64,000 nucleotides of DNA from Myxococcaceae bacterium. Its GTDB lineage: Bacteria > Myxococcota > Myxococcia > Myxococcales > Myxococcaceae. Within the stretch, counting starts at the first letter, position 1, and the number at the start of each line of letters is the position of its first letter. Where the stretch lies: assembly GCA_016793095.1 (NCBI GenBank), contig JAEUJQ010000039.1, positions 1-64,000 of the forward strand, read 5' to 3'. The notes under the pieces were generated by a model. It worked only from the letters and a program-made list of their open reading frames with translations. It was not told the DNA's origin and did no database searches. This document shows positions 37,112-45,578 of the stretch, in pieces. The position numbers and the translations under genes are program-made.

Positions 37112-37630
37112 ATGGCGCGGAAGGTGACGGAGCAGCGGCTGATGAACGTGGCGTTGTTCCACCTGCGGCGCTTCTCGGCGTCGGTGGAGGGCCTCACCCG
37201 CGTCCTGAAGCGGCGCGTGCACCGCTGGGGGCGCGACGGCGCCGAGGTCGAGGGCGACGCAGAGAAGCTCATCGCCATCGTCATCACGCGCCTGCGGCTG
37301 TCGGGCTACCTCGACGACGAGCGGCTCGCGACCTCGAAGGTGGCCAGCCTGCGCCGCGGCGGCACGAGCGCGCGGTCCATCGCGCTCAAGCTGCGCCGCG
37401 CGGGCCTCGGGGCCGACCTCGTGAAGCAGGCCACCGCGAGCCAGCCCACGACGGACGCCGACGCCGTGTGGACCTGGGCCAGGCGCAAGAAGCTGGGCGT
37501 CTTCCGCGTGCGGCAGCGTGAGGAGCGCCGCCAGAAGGACCTCGCCGCCCTCGTGCGCGCGGGCTTCTCGTTCCGCGAGGCGAAGCAGGTCGTCAACGCG
37601 AAGGAAGCCCCCTGCGAGGCCGCGCCATGA
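37112..37630 (+). CDS. recX: Regulatory protein RecX
   Basis: 172 residues, within the usual range. The ATG at 37112 is chosen because GAAGGG lies just upstream and the conserved helical repeats begin soon after; longer in-frame starts run into unrelated sequence. The protein is built of three-helix tandem units typical of RecX: NVALFHLRRFSASVEGLTR, LIAIVITRLRLSGYLDDERL, ASLRRGGTSARSIALKLRR, and a closing VRAGFSFREAKQVVN. RecX binds RecA filaments and limits their growth during recombination and SOS. recA is not in the window, which is common outside gamma-proteobacteria. Confidence 0.88.
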   Translation: MARKVTEQRLMNVALFHLRRFSASVEGLTRVLKRRVHRWGRDGAEVEGDAEKLIAIVITRLRLSGYLDDERLATSKVASLRRGGTSARSIALKLRRAGLGADLVKQATASQPTTDADAVWTWARRKKLGVFRVRQREERRQKDLAALVRAGFSFREAKQVVNAKEAPCEAAP

Positions 37631-37751
37631 ACCTGGCGCGCTCCGTCGCGCCGCCGCCTCGAGAGCCCGACGGTGGAGTTCAAGCTCGAGCGCTGAGCCG
37701 CTGGTCGAGCCTGTGGGGTCAGCCCGTGAACAGGAATAGCGTCTGCTCCGC

Positions 37752-38273
37752 ATGAGAATCGACCTCGACGGACTCTCGCTGCGCGCTCCCCACGCGGACG
37801 ACGCGCAGGCCCTCGCCGCGCTCGCCAACGACCGTGGCGTCTGGCGGAACATGCGCGACCTGTTCCCGCACCCGTACACCCTGCAGCACGCGAACCAGTT
37901 CATCGCCAGGCAGGCGCAGCCCTCGCCGAACCGCATCTTCCTCATCGACGTCGCCGGGGCGGTCGCGGGGGCCTGCGGCGTTCACCCCCTCTCAGACGTG
38001 TACGCGCGCGGCGCCGAGGTGAGCTACTGGCTCGGCGCGCCCTTCGCTGGCCGTGGCATCGCGACGAAGGCGGTCGCAGCGCTCACCCGCTTCGGCTTCG
38101 AGCAGCTCGGCCTCGCGCGCCTGCAGGCCGGCGTCTTCGAGTGGAACCAGGCGTCGGCCCGCGTGCTCGAGAAGAACGGCTACGTGCGCGAGGCGGTGCT
38201 CCGGAAGTCGGTCTTCAAGGACGGGCAGCTCATCGACTCGTTCCTCTACGCGAAGGTGAACCCGGCGCTCTGA
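37752..38273 (+). CDS. GNAT family N-acetyltransferase (RimJ/RimL-like)
   Basis: 173 residues. The GNAT fold is clear: an N-terminal strand LRAPHADDAQALAALAND, the mid strands RIFLIDVAGAVAGACGVH and EVSYWLGAPFAGRGIATKAV (the acetyl-CoA pyrophosphate loop, as Q/RxxGxA/G), and ARLQAGVFEWNQASARVLEK before GYVREAVLRKS. The last two motifs (N..S..vleK.Gf..eg) mark the RimJ/RimL-type subgroup that acetylates protein N-termini or small amines. The substrate is unknown. Just past its stop lies a degenerate copy of its own 3' end. Confidence 0.92.
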   Translation: MRIDLDGLSLRAPHADDAQALAALANDRGVWRNMRDLFPHPYTLQHANQFIARQAQPSPNRIFLIDVAGAVAGACGVHPLSDVYARGAEVSYWLGAPFAGRGIATKAVAALTRFGFEQLGLARLQAGVFEWNQASARVLEKNGYVREAVLRKSVFKDGQLIDSFLYAKVNPAL

Positions 38274-38297
38274 CACTCCCCGGGCCCGGCTCCGTCA

Positions 38298-38385
38298 GTG
38301 CTCCGGACGTCGGTCCTCAAGGACGGGCAGCTCCTCGACTCGTTCCTCGACGCCAGGGTGAACCCCGCGCGCTGAGGCTCCCCGG
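38298..38385 (+). repeat. Degenerate copy of the acetyltransferase gene 3' end
   Basis: This 88-bp stretch repeats 38196-38283, which spans the end of the GNAT gene and its stop, at an offset of 102 bases. It still reads in frame as VLRTSVLKDGQLLDSFLDAR and then a stop, against VLRKSVFKDGQLIDSFLYAK in the gene. It has no start of its own, so it is a relic of a tandem duplication. Confidence 0.88.
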
Positions 38386-38400
38386 CCGGTCTTCAGCCCG

Positions 38401-38787
38401 TCAGTGCTTCAGCATGGCGTGCTGGCCGCCCGTGCCCTCCATGCTGTGCGACAGCACGAAGTGGTACAGGGGGTAGCTCTCCTCTCGCGGCCCGCCGATG
38501 CAGTCGAAGATGAAGTAGCCGCGGCCCGGGTCCTCGACGTCGGGCTGCACCTGCACGAAGAGCACGTCGCTGCGCTCGATGACGAGCTCGCCGACGAGGC
38601 CCTTGCCGACGATGAGCTGCACCACGGCGCGGTTGTCGGGCTCCTCGAAGAACTCCCAGTGCGCGAGCTCGTGGTCGAACAGCACGGTGTCGCCTGCGCC
38701 CGCCCGCACGACGCAGTTGCGGTGGTCGGCGAGCCAGCGCCAGAACACGTCGAACGTCAGCGGAGCGGTCTGCGTCGTCGAGGACAT
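38401..38787 (-). CDS. Conserved-looking hypothetical protein
   Basis: 128 residues with a well-formed ATG and no signal peptide. The protein is a compact mix of helix and strand: LTFDVFWRWLADHRNCVVRA, then DTVLFDHELAHWEFFEEPD, VVQLIVGKGLVGELVIERSD and a C-terminal GRGYFIFDCIGGP. The H/D/E-rich stretch DHELAHWEF could bind metal but does not match a known motif. It converges with the GNAT gene and its duplicated tail. Function unknown. Confidence 0.7.
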   Translation of the reverse strand: MSSTTQTAPLTFDVFWRWLADHRNCVVRAGAGDTVLFDHELAHWEFFEEPDNRAVVQLIVGKGLVGELVIERSDVLFVQVQPDVEDPGRGYFIFDCIGGPREESYPLYHFVLSHSMEGTGGQHAMLKH

Positions 38788-38856
38788 GAGCCGCGCATTA
38801 TCCCGCCGCGCGGGTGATGGCAGCGATTTCCAGCGCCGGGCGAAGCGCTGCGTCAG

Positions 38857-39418
38857 TCAGAAGAACGTCACGCCGGCCTCGCGCAAGAGCCGCACCACCC
38901 GCTGCATCGGCAGGCCCTGAATCGATGCGCGAGAAGAGCGCCTGGCCCCTGCCCTCCACCCGATAGCCGCCGGCACAGCCTCTCCACTCGCCGGTGGCGA
39001 CGTAGCCGCGCACCTCGTCGTCGGACAGCGGCCGCACGTGCAGGCGCGCGACGTCCACCTCGGTGACGAGGTAGCCGGGGCCCACGACGCACACCCCCGT
39101 GAGGATCTCGTGCGAGCGGCCGGTGAAGGCCTTGAGCTGCGAGAAGGCCGCTGCCTCGTCCGGCGGTTTGCCGATGGCGGCGCCGTCGAGCGAGACGAGC
39201 TGGTCGGCGCCGATGACGAGGCAGCGCGGAAAGCGGATGGCCACCGCCCGCGCCTTGCGCTCGGCGAGCTGCGCGACGGCCTGCACCACCGGCGTGCCCT
39301 CGGCGACCGTCTCGTCCACCTCGGGCGGCACGACGCGGTACGGCAGGCCGAGGCCGTCCAGCAACGCGCGACGCGCCGGGGAGGTCGAGGCGAGGAGCAG
39401 CTCGGAGTACAGGCCCAC
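38857..39418 (-). pseudogene. maf: Maf-family nucleotide pyrophosphatase, frameshifted near the C-terminus
   Basis: From a GTG at 39418, the protein follows the Maf family closely: LLLASTSPARRALLDGLGL, VDETVAEGTP, the signature RCLVIGADQLVSLDG, KAFTGRSHEILTGVCVV, and WRGCAGGYRVEGRGQALF. The frame then turns into Asp/Ala/Gly nonsense. The expected C-terminus appears in another frame (SIQGLPMQRVVRLLREAGVT, stop at 38857). The shift lies near 38925-38940. Maf enzymes hydrolyse non-canonical or modified nucleoside triphosphates. Either the gene is inactivated at its last 25 residues, including the conserved GLP, or the assembly contains an indel. The in-frame ATG starts upstream precede unrelated residues. 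Confidence 0.72.
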
Positions 39419-39522
39419 CTGGAACACGCCGCCTCTCTGGCACAGCCGTTGCCACGAGGGAATCGAGGCATCATGGGCAGCTCCCACCGAACCTTCTTGC
39501 CCGCCCGCGCATTGGGGGAGAC

Positions 39523-41598
39523 ATGCGTCTGAGCCTCGGTCTCCTTCTCCTCGCTTCATGCGCCCCGCCGTTGCCGGTCGACGGCGCTGCCTGTCCCTGC
39601 GCCGAGGGGTGGGTCTGCTGTGAGGGCTCGAACGTCTGCGTGACGGAGGTCGGCCGGTGCCCCCTCGTGCCCGGCCCCGAGGTGCGCCCGCTCTCGGTCG
39701 AGCTGGGCGTCGAGCGCCGGTTCCGCTTCACCACCACGAGTGAAGACGTCAGCTGGTCGGTGGAAGAAGGCCAGGGTGGAGGCAGCTTCGAAGCGCCGGG
39801 CGTCTATGCGGCGCCGACCCAGCCCGGGACCTACCACGTCGTCGCGCGAGCGCGGGGCGGCGTGACGCGAGCCACCGTGGTGGTGCGCCCCTTGCGGCTG
39901 TCCCAGCTCGCGGGAGACCCCGGCGGGCCTTCGTCTCGCCCCATCGACGGCGTCGGGCCACTGGCGCGGGTGGTTGACCCGATAGACGGTGTCGTCGTCG
40001 GCGACGCGTACTACTTCCTCGACAGGGCGTCCCCCATGGCCCTCCGTCGCGTGCTGTTGGCGTCGGGCGCCGTCGAGACCCTCTTCCGCGGCGTGCGTCC
40101 GGGCGACACGCCCCGCATGACGGACGGCCCGCGAGAGACCGCCCAGTTCGCGTTCCCTTCGCTCCTCGCCTCGTCGCCTGCCGGTGAGGTGCTGGTGGAA
40201 GACCAGGGCTGCGTTCGGGCCCTCAGCCCCGCCGAGCTCTCGGTGCGCACGCTGGTGTGCCCCCGGTCTGGCGTGTACGGCCTCGCGGCCACGGCGACGC
40301 ACGTCTACTGGAGCAACCTCACCGAGGTGCGCCGGTGGGACCGCAGCTCTCAAGTCACCGAGGTCTTCATCGACGCGGCCACCCTGTCGAAGCCCGGTCG
40401 CCTCGCGGTCGCCGGTGAGCTGCTCTTCCTGGTCGACCAGGACGGGGCGGCCGTGAAGGCCGTCGAGCTGACGACCCGCGCCGTGTCCACCCGGCTCCCG
40501 CCGGTGGCGGGCCGGCGCTTCATCGACGTCGACGCGTGGGTCGCCGCGCCGGGCGAGGCCCCCGAGTTCGTCGCGCTCCGGGCTGACGGTCGCATCGAGG
40601 GCACCTCCGGGTCCCAGACAGCCATCGACGCCCGCTCCCTCACCCGCGACCCCGCTGGTCCGGACGACCTGCTCTTCCCCGCCCCGGACTCGATTCGTCG
40701 GCTCCGGCGCCTCTTCCTGCAGGAGGTCGTCGCTGGCCGGCCGTCACCGGGTGCGCCCATTCAGCTCGACGGCGCCCAGGCCTCGGCCCGCTTCGTCTTC
40801 GCGGTCCCGTCGCCCGAGGGCGTCGTCCTGGCCGCGCAGAGAGACGTCGTGTGGGTCTCCGAGCCGCTCGCGGGCACCATCCGCACCATCGACCGCCGCG
40901 GCGTCGTGACGACCCGCTTCACGGGTGTCATCGCGACGTCCATGGCCGTCGACGAGACGTTCGTCTACGTCATCACGCGGAGCGCGACGGAGCCGCCGCG
41001 CCTGCGACGCGCCCCGCGGTTCGGCGGGGCCTGGGAGACGCTCCCGGTCGTCCTCTCGGAGACGCCCTTCAGGCTGCTCGGCGCGCTCGACGATGGCCGC
41101 ATCGCCTGGTTCGAGGGCTCGGCCGTGCGCTTCCTCGATGGGCAGAGCGGCGCGCCGCTTCCCCAGCGCATCGCCGTGCCCCCGCCCTGGCCGTCAGACC
41201 CCATCACTCCCGAGGCCGGCTATGCGCTCGACCCCGCCGGGGCGCTGTGGGCGACCCTCACCGGGGCGGCCCGGGGAACGAAGCGAATCGACCTCACCAC
41301 CGGCGTCGTCGAGCACAAGGCCAGCGCGCTCGGCTCCACCCACGCCCTCACGTTCTCTCGAGGCCGCCTCAGCGGCGCCGTCACCAGCCCGACGGCTCAC
41401 CAGGAGAGCGTCCTGCACACGCTGGCGCCCGGCGCCACTGCCTTCACGCCGTATGTCGGCCTCCACGACGTGCCCATGGTGTTGCCGGGGCCACTGGACG
41501 CGGCGAGGCTGCACGCGGTGGGCGCGGTCGTCTCGCTCTGGAACGGCGACCTCGTCATCGCGGACGCGGCGGAGAACGTGGTGCTCGTCATCGAATGA
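39523..41598 (+). CDS. Beta-propeller lipoprotein with N-terminal Ig-like domain
   Basis: 691 residues. The lipoprotein signal is very short (LGLLLLASCAPP). A small Cys-rich module (CPCAEGWVCC, about 24-45) leads to an Ig/Big_2-like domain (about 55-125: VRPLSVELGVERRFRF and TYHVVARARGG). The remaining 560 residues show propeller-like repeats of the type VYGLAATATHVYWSNLTEVR, GRLAVAGELLFLVDQDG and TIRTIDRRGVVTTRFTG. It is probably a surface binding protein. It is the first of eight closely spaced forward genes; its stop overlaps the ATG of the sigma gene by four bases (ATGA), so it is translated together with it. Confidence 0.82.
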   Translation: MRLSLGLLLLASCAPPLPVDGAACPCAEGWVCCEGSNVCVTEVGRCPLVPGPEVRPLSVELGVERRFRFTTTSEDVSWSVEEGQGGGSFEAPGVYAAPTQPGTYHVVARARGGVTRATVVVRPLRLSQLAGDPGGPSSRPIDGVGPLARVVDPIDGVVVGDAYYFLDRASPMALRRVLLASGAVETLFRGVRPGDTPRMTDGPRETAQFAFPSLLASSPAGEVLVEDQGCVRALSPAELSVRTLVCPRSGVYGLAATATHVYWSNLTEVRRWDRSSQVTEVFIDAATLSKPGRLAVAGELLFLVDQDGAAVKAVELTTRAVSTRLPPVAGRRFIDVDAWVAAPGEAPEFVALRADGRIEGTSGSQTAIDARSLTRDPAGPDDLLFPAPDSIRRLRRLFLQEVVAGRPSPGAPIQLDGAQASARFVFAVPSPEGVVLAAQRDVVWVSEPLAGTIRTIDRRGVVTTRFTGVIATSMAVDETFVYVITRSATEPPRLRRAPRFGGAWETLPVVLSETPFRLLGALDDGRIAWFEGSAVRFLDGQSGAPLPQRIAVPPPWPSDPITPEAGYALDPAGALWATLTGAARGTKRIDLTTGVVEHKASALGSTHALTFSRGRLSGAVTSPTAHQESVLHTLAPGATAFTPYVGLHDVPMVLPGPLDAARLHAVGAVVSLWNGDLVIADAAENVVLVIE

Positions 41599-42179
41599 AC
41601 CCGTCACCCTCCACCTCGAAGGTGGTGCCGCTCTTCGCGCTCGAGGGTCGCGATGATGACGCCTTGATGGCGCTCTCCCGGACCCGCCGGGAGGCCTTCG
41701 ACGTGCTGGTGGGGCGGCACCAGCAGGCGCTGCTGCGCATCGCGGCGAAGTACCTGGGTGACGTCGCGACGGCGCGTGACGCCTGCCAGGCCACGTTCCT
41801 CGAGGTGTACCGGGCCCGTCACGCGTACCGGCCACTGGGGCGGTTCCCCTTCTTCCTGCGTCGCGTCCTGCTCAACCAGTGCCACCTGGTCGCTCGCCGG
41901 GGCGGCGCCGACGCCAGGCTCGCGGCGCTCGACGTCGCGCCCGACGCGCCCCCGCCGCCCGACGCCCTCATCCTCGCGGAGGAGCGCCGGCAGCTCGTCG
42001 AAGCCGAGGTGTCGAAGCTCAGCGAGAAGCTTCGCGCGGTCATCGTGCTCCGGTACGCCGGAGGCCACACCCTCGAGGACATCGCCGAGGTGCTCGACGT
42101 GCCGGTGGGAACGGTGAAGAGCCGGCTCTTCGCTGCCATGCAGGCGCTGGCCAGCGCGCTGCCAGGGGAGGCGCCATGA
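41595..42179 (+). CDS. RNA polymerase sigma factor, ECF subfamily
   Basis: 194 residues. Region 2 lies at about 30-100: RREAFDVLVGRHQQALLRIA, RDACQATFLEVYRARHAY and FFLRRVLLNQCHLVARR. Region 4 is at about 130-185, with KLRAVIVLRYAGGHTLEDIA and a helix-turn-helix ending in VPVGTVKSRLFAAM. It starts on the ATGA shared with the lipoprotein gene and ends on the ATGA of the next gene, so it is the regulatory core of the cluster. The target promoters are not recognisable here. It resembles many myxobacterial ECF factors of uncharacterised signal. Confidence 0.93.
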   Translation: MNPSPSTSKVVPLFALEGRDDDALMALSRTRREAFDVLVGRHQQALLRIAAKYLGDVATARDACQATFLEVYRARHAYRPLGRFPFFLRRVLLNQCHLVARRGGADARLAALDVAPDAPPPPDALILAEERRQLVEAEVSKLSEKLRAVIVLRYAGGHTLEDIAEVLDVPVGTVKSRLFAAMQALASALPGEAP

Positions 42180-42919
42180 CCGACACCCGGTTCGACGAGC
42201 TGGTGAAGCTGTCGGAAGGGGAAGTGACGGCCCGTCGCGCCGAGGCCTTGCGGGCCGAGCTCGCCACCTCGCCGACGCTCCGGGCCGAGCAGGCGCGCCT
42301 CGAGGCGCTGGTGGCCGCGCTCGAGGCGCCTGCGCCGCGGCTCGAGGGCCTCGACCTGCGGGACGGGTTCTGGGCGATGGCTGACGCCGCGCCCGCGCCG
42401 GTCCGGTCCGGGCCGGGCCTTCGGGTGGCGGCTGCCCTCGCGGTGGCCGCCGGGCTCGCGCTCGTCACCGCCACCGCCGTCATGCTGCGCGACGATGGCG
42501 TGCGCGAGAAGGGCGCGTCTGGCGCCGAGCTGACGGGCTTCGAGGCGTGGGTGTTGCGCGACGGGCAGGTGACGCGGCTGGGCCCGACGATGCATCGGGA
42601 CGACGCGCTGGGCTTCTCGTACCGCAACCTGCCGGGCAGCTCGGCGCGCGCCATCATGGTGTACGCCGAAGACGCCGCTGGTCGCGTCTTCTGGTTCTAC
42701 CCGGCGTGGACGGACCCCGGTGCGCGACCGTCGGCCGTTCCCATCGGGGTGTCGAACGCTCCGGTGCGGCTCGATGAGGCTGTTCGCCATGAGCTCTCGC
42801 CGGGCCTCCTCACCATCCACGCGCTCTTCCTCGACACGCCGGTGTCCGTGGTGGACGTCGAGGCCGGCCGGGTGCGAGCGCCGCGCGCGGCGTCGGTGAC
42901 GGTGGAGGTGCTGCCGTGA
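42176..42919 (+). CDS. Transmembrane anti-sigma-like protein with DUF4384-like domain
   Basis: 247 residues. The N-terminal 60 residues are a charged helical segment (FDELVKLSEGEVTARRAEAL), matching sigma-binding tails of anti-sigma factors, though without zinc ligands. A single transmembrane helix follows (about 80-102, VAAALAVAAGLALVTATAVM). The extracytoplasmic part (about 115-247) resembles DUF4384: GFSYRNLPGSSARAIMVYAED, VFWFYPAW, then VRLDEAVRHELSPGLLTIHA. DUF4384 domains are often found with caspase-like peptidases, and one is encoded directly downstream. I infer a sensor holding the sigma factor until the periplasmic domain is engaged. It overlaps both neighbours by four bases. Confidence 0.82.
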   Translation: MTDTRFDELVKLSEGEVTARRAEALRAELATSPTLRAEQARLEALVAALEAPAPRLEGLDLRDGFWAMADAAPAPVRSGPGLRVAAALAVAAGLALVTATAVMLRDDGVREKGASGAELTGFEAWVLRDGQVTRLGPTMHRDDALGFSYRNLPGSSARAIMVYAEDAAGRVFWFYPAWTDPGARPSAVPIGVSNAPVRLDEAVRHELSPGLLTIHALFLDTPVSVVDVEAGRVRAPRAASVTVEVLP

Positions 42920-44397
42920 CGACCGCGCTGCTCCTGGTGCTGGCGGCCGCGCCCGTGCATCGCTTCGCGCTCGTCGTCGGGAGCAACACGGGGGAGGGCG
43001 TGCGCGCGGCCCCGCTGCGCTTCGCGGACGACGACGCCGTCGCGATGCACGAGCTGCTCCTCGAGGCGGGCGTCGAGTCGGTGCTGCTCGCCTCACCCGA
43101 CGCCGACACGCGGAGGCTCCACCCACGCACCGCGCCCCTCGCCCCGCCCACCCTCGACGCCCTCAAGGGCGCCTTCGCGGCCCAGCGCGCCTCGATGGAG
43201 CGCGCGCACTCGAACGGTGAGCGCGTCGAGTGGCTCTTCGTCTTCTCGGGGCACGGCGATGTCGAGGACGGCGTCGGCTTCCTCGGGCTCGAGGTCGGCC
43301 GCCTCACCCGCGCGGTGCTGCATGACGAGCTGGTGGCGCGGGCCCCGGCTGCGGTGGCCCACGTCGTCATCGACGCCTGCCGCTCGGGCGCGCTCGTCGC
43401 GAGCAAGGGGCCTGGCGGGCTGCGGCTGCCCATGCCCGCCGTCTTCGCGCCAGAGCCGTCGTGGCCGCCTTCGGTTGGCTTCGTGTTGTCGGCGTCGTCA
43501 GCGAAGGACTCGCACGAGTGGGAGAAGTGGCAGGCCGGCGTCTTCAGCTACGAGGTGCGCTCGGCGTTGCGTGGCGCCGCTGATGCCGACCGCGACGGGG
43601 CCGTCTCGTACGCCGAGCTGGGCGCTTTCCTCGAGACGGCCAACGCCGCCATCGAGAACCCGCGCCTCCGCCCCGATTTCCTCTCGCTACCCCCGGGCGG
43701 CAAGCCGGGACTGGGCACCGCGGTGCTGGCCTGGAGCCTGCCTGGGGTGCTGGGGCCGGTGGCCGAGCCGGTGTACCTCGAGCGCGCCAACGGAGAGCGG
43801 CTGCTCGACGTCAACTCCGCGCCCGGCCACGTCACGCGCCTGCAGCTGCCCCCCGAGCGACCGCTCTACGTCCGCTCGAAGGATGAGCGGCGCGAGCTCG
43901 TCCTGGCCTCGGCTGAGGTGCAGCTCGCCGCGTTGGGCGTGGGACCGTCTGCGCCCGCCGCGCGGGGCTCCGTCGATCGCGCGCTCGATCGGCTCTTCCT
44001 CACGCCCTTCGACGAGGGGCAGGTGAGCCGCTACGCGGAGGCCTGGGCGCCACCCGAGCTCGCCTCGTTCGCCGTCGCGGGCCCGCCGCGGGCCGCGATG
44101 GTGGCGCGGAGCATCGCAGCCATCTCCACCCTCGCTGGCGTCGCGATGGGCGTCACCGGGTTCTCCCTGGGGTGGAGTCAACAGGGCGCCAGCGAGCAGC
44201 TCGACCAGCGCGCCCGGCTCGAGCGCAATCGGCTCGTGGGGGTCGGCAACGCCATCGGGGTGGCGGGGCTCGTCGTCGCGGCCGTCTCGGCGGCGACCTG
44301 GCTGGTGCTCGGCGCCGTCTGGGAGCTGCCCGTCTTCGGCGTCCTTCCGGCCGCGGAAGGCCCGGTCGCCGCGGTGTCGTGGACGGTGTCGTTCTGA
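42916..44397 (+). CDS. Caspase-like peptidase (C14 family) with C-terminal membrane helices
   Basis: 493 residues. A short signal-like start (TTALLLVLAAAPVHR) leads to the caspase fold: FALVVGSNTG, LRFADDDAVAMHELLLEAGV, the His motif WLFVFSGHGDV (His113) and the Cys motif HVVIDACRSGAL (Cys155). A calcium-type EF-hand-like loop (DADRDGAVSYAEL) occurs at about 218-230. The C-terminal quarter carries two hydrophobic helices (about 400-420 and 440-470). The cytosol or periplasm as site of action depends on whether the N-terminus is cleaved; the AAP end suggests export. Translationally coupled to the sigma and anti-sigma genes. Its substrate is unknown; regulated proteolysis of a partner in the cluster is plausible. 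Confidence 0.9.
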   Translation: MTTALLLVLAAAPVHRFALVVGSNTGEGVRAAPLRFADDDAVAMHELLLEAGVESVLLASPDADTRRLHPRTAPLAPPTLDALKGAFAAQRASMERAHSNGERVEWLFVFSGHGDVEDGVGFLGLEVGRLTRAVLHDELVARAPAAVAHVVIDACRSGALVASKGPGGLRLPMPAVFAPEPSWPPSVGFVLSASSAKDSHEWEKWQAGVFSYEVRSALRGAADADRDGAVSYAELGAFLETANAAIENPRLRPDFLSLPPGGKPGLGTAVLAWSLPGVLGPVAEPVYLERANGERLLDVNSAPGHVTRLQLPPERPLYVRSKDERRELVLASAEVQLAALGVGPSAPAARGSVDRALDRLFLTPFDEGQVSRYAEAWAPPELASFAVAGPPRAAMVARSIAAISTLAGVAMGVTGFSLGWSQQGASEQLDQRARLERNRLVGVGNAIGVAGLVVAAVSAATWLVLGAVWELPVFGVLPAAEGPVAAVSWTVSF

Positions 44398-44420
44398 CGA
44401 AGACTCGAAGGGAGCTGCGC

Positions 44421-45515
44421 ATGACACGAGGAGCGCTGACGGTGCTGGTGGGGTGCCTGGTGGCCTGTGGTCGTCCGGCGGTGGTGGGCGGAGACGGGGC
44501 GGCGAGCGCTGGCGGCCAGGGGGCGAACGCAGGCGGGACAGCCGCAGGGAGCGCTGCTGCCGGTGGGTCCACCGGGGCCGCGGGGGGGAGCCCGGCCGGA
44601 GGAGGCGCTGCGACCTGCGCGCCCGAGCCGCTCGGGCCGGACGACCGCCTCAAGCTCGTCTTCGTCGTCGATCAAGGCGACCTCATGTGCGTGGCAGATC
44701 CACCAGGCACCGGCGACCTGCCCAACGGTTGCGACGCCGTCGTCGTGCCGCAAGGGGTCTTCCAGCCGGCGAGGACCCGGGCGCTGCTCGCCGCGCTCGA
44801 TGAGGCCGCGCTGCTTCGCGACGCCGAGGTCGCGCTCGTCGCCTTCGGCACGACCACGGTGGCGACGACCTTCCGACGCCCGACGGAGCCGTTGCTCCGG
44901 TCGCGCGTCACCAGCCTGCAGAGCGAGCTGGCGGGCCGCTCGAACCTGCAGCGGGCGTTGCGCGCAGCGACGCAGCTCATCACGACCGACGCGCAGCGCC
45001 TCGGCGCCGAGGCCCGCGCGCGGACGCGCTACGCCGTGCTGCTGGTCAGCGCAGGCCTCCCGACGCCGCGGTGCTCCAGCGTTGACGTGGCGGCTCCCAT
45101 GCCGCCGGCCCTGCCAGGTGAGCGCTGGCCCGATACGCCGGGCGCGGGCACGTGGTGCAACGACCCCCTCGCCGACACCCTCCCCGGGGAGCGTGAGGGC
45201 TTCGTGCCCGGTGGTGACCTCAACCAGCAGTGGCAGCTCGGTGAGGCCGTCGATGACCTGCTGGCGGTGGCGGGTCAGCATGGGCTCGCGGAGGTGCGGC
45301 TGCACACCTGGCAGGTCTTTCACGACGCGACGGCACAGCGCTGCGGAGCCGCGTGCGACGGCTTCTTCGGCATGCGCACGGCCGACGCCCGCGCGACAGG
45401 GGCGTTCGTCCTCGACGACCTCGCGCGTCGAGGGCGGGGCAGCTTCGTCGGGAACGGCGAGCTGAGCGCCTCGTTCGCCCGGGTGCCCCTCTTCCTGCGG
45501 GCCTGCCCCCGCTGA
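44421..45515 (+). CDS. VWA-like lipoprotein with degenerate metal site
   Basis: 364 residues. The ATG at 44421 follows AAGGGAG by six bases. A lipoprotein signal (LTVLVGCLVACGRP) and a Gly/Ala/Ser linker (about 25-65) lead to a domain with the outline of von Willebrand factor A: KLVFVVDQGDLMCVADPPG opens it, then AEVALVAFGTTTVATTFRR and ARTRYAVLLVSAGLPTPRC. The usual metal-binding DxSxS is changed to DQGDL, so the classical site is broken. C-terminal Cys pairs (RCGAACDGF, LFLRACPR) suggest disulfides. It is likely an outer-surface partner of the sigma-caspase genes immediately upstream. Confidence 0.78.
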   Translation: MTRGALTVLVGCLVACGRPAVVGGDGAASAGGQGANAGGTAAGSAAAGGSTGAAGGSPAGGGAATCAPEPLGPDDRLKLVFVVDQGDLMCVADPPGTGDLPNGCDAVVVPQGVFQPARTRALLAALDEAALLRDAEVALVAFGTTTVATTFRRPTEPLLRSRVTSLQSELAGRSNLQRALRAATQLITTDAQRLGAEARARTRYAVLLVSAGLPTPRCSSVDVAAPMPPALPGERWPDTPGAGTWCNDPLADTLPGEREGFVPGGDLNQQWQLGEAVDDLLAVAGQHGLAEVRLHTWQVFHDATAQRCGAACDGFFGMRTADARATGAFVLDDLARRGRGSFVGNGELSASFARVPLFLRACPR

Positions 45516-45578
45516 CGCGTCGCGCCCGGCAGAGTCGAGCCGCTCGCGTCGGCCGCGCCGCTCCGCCATGCTCGGCCC

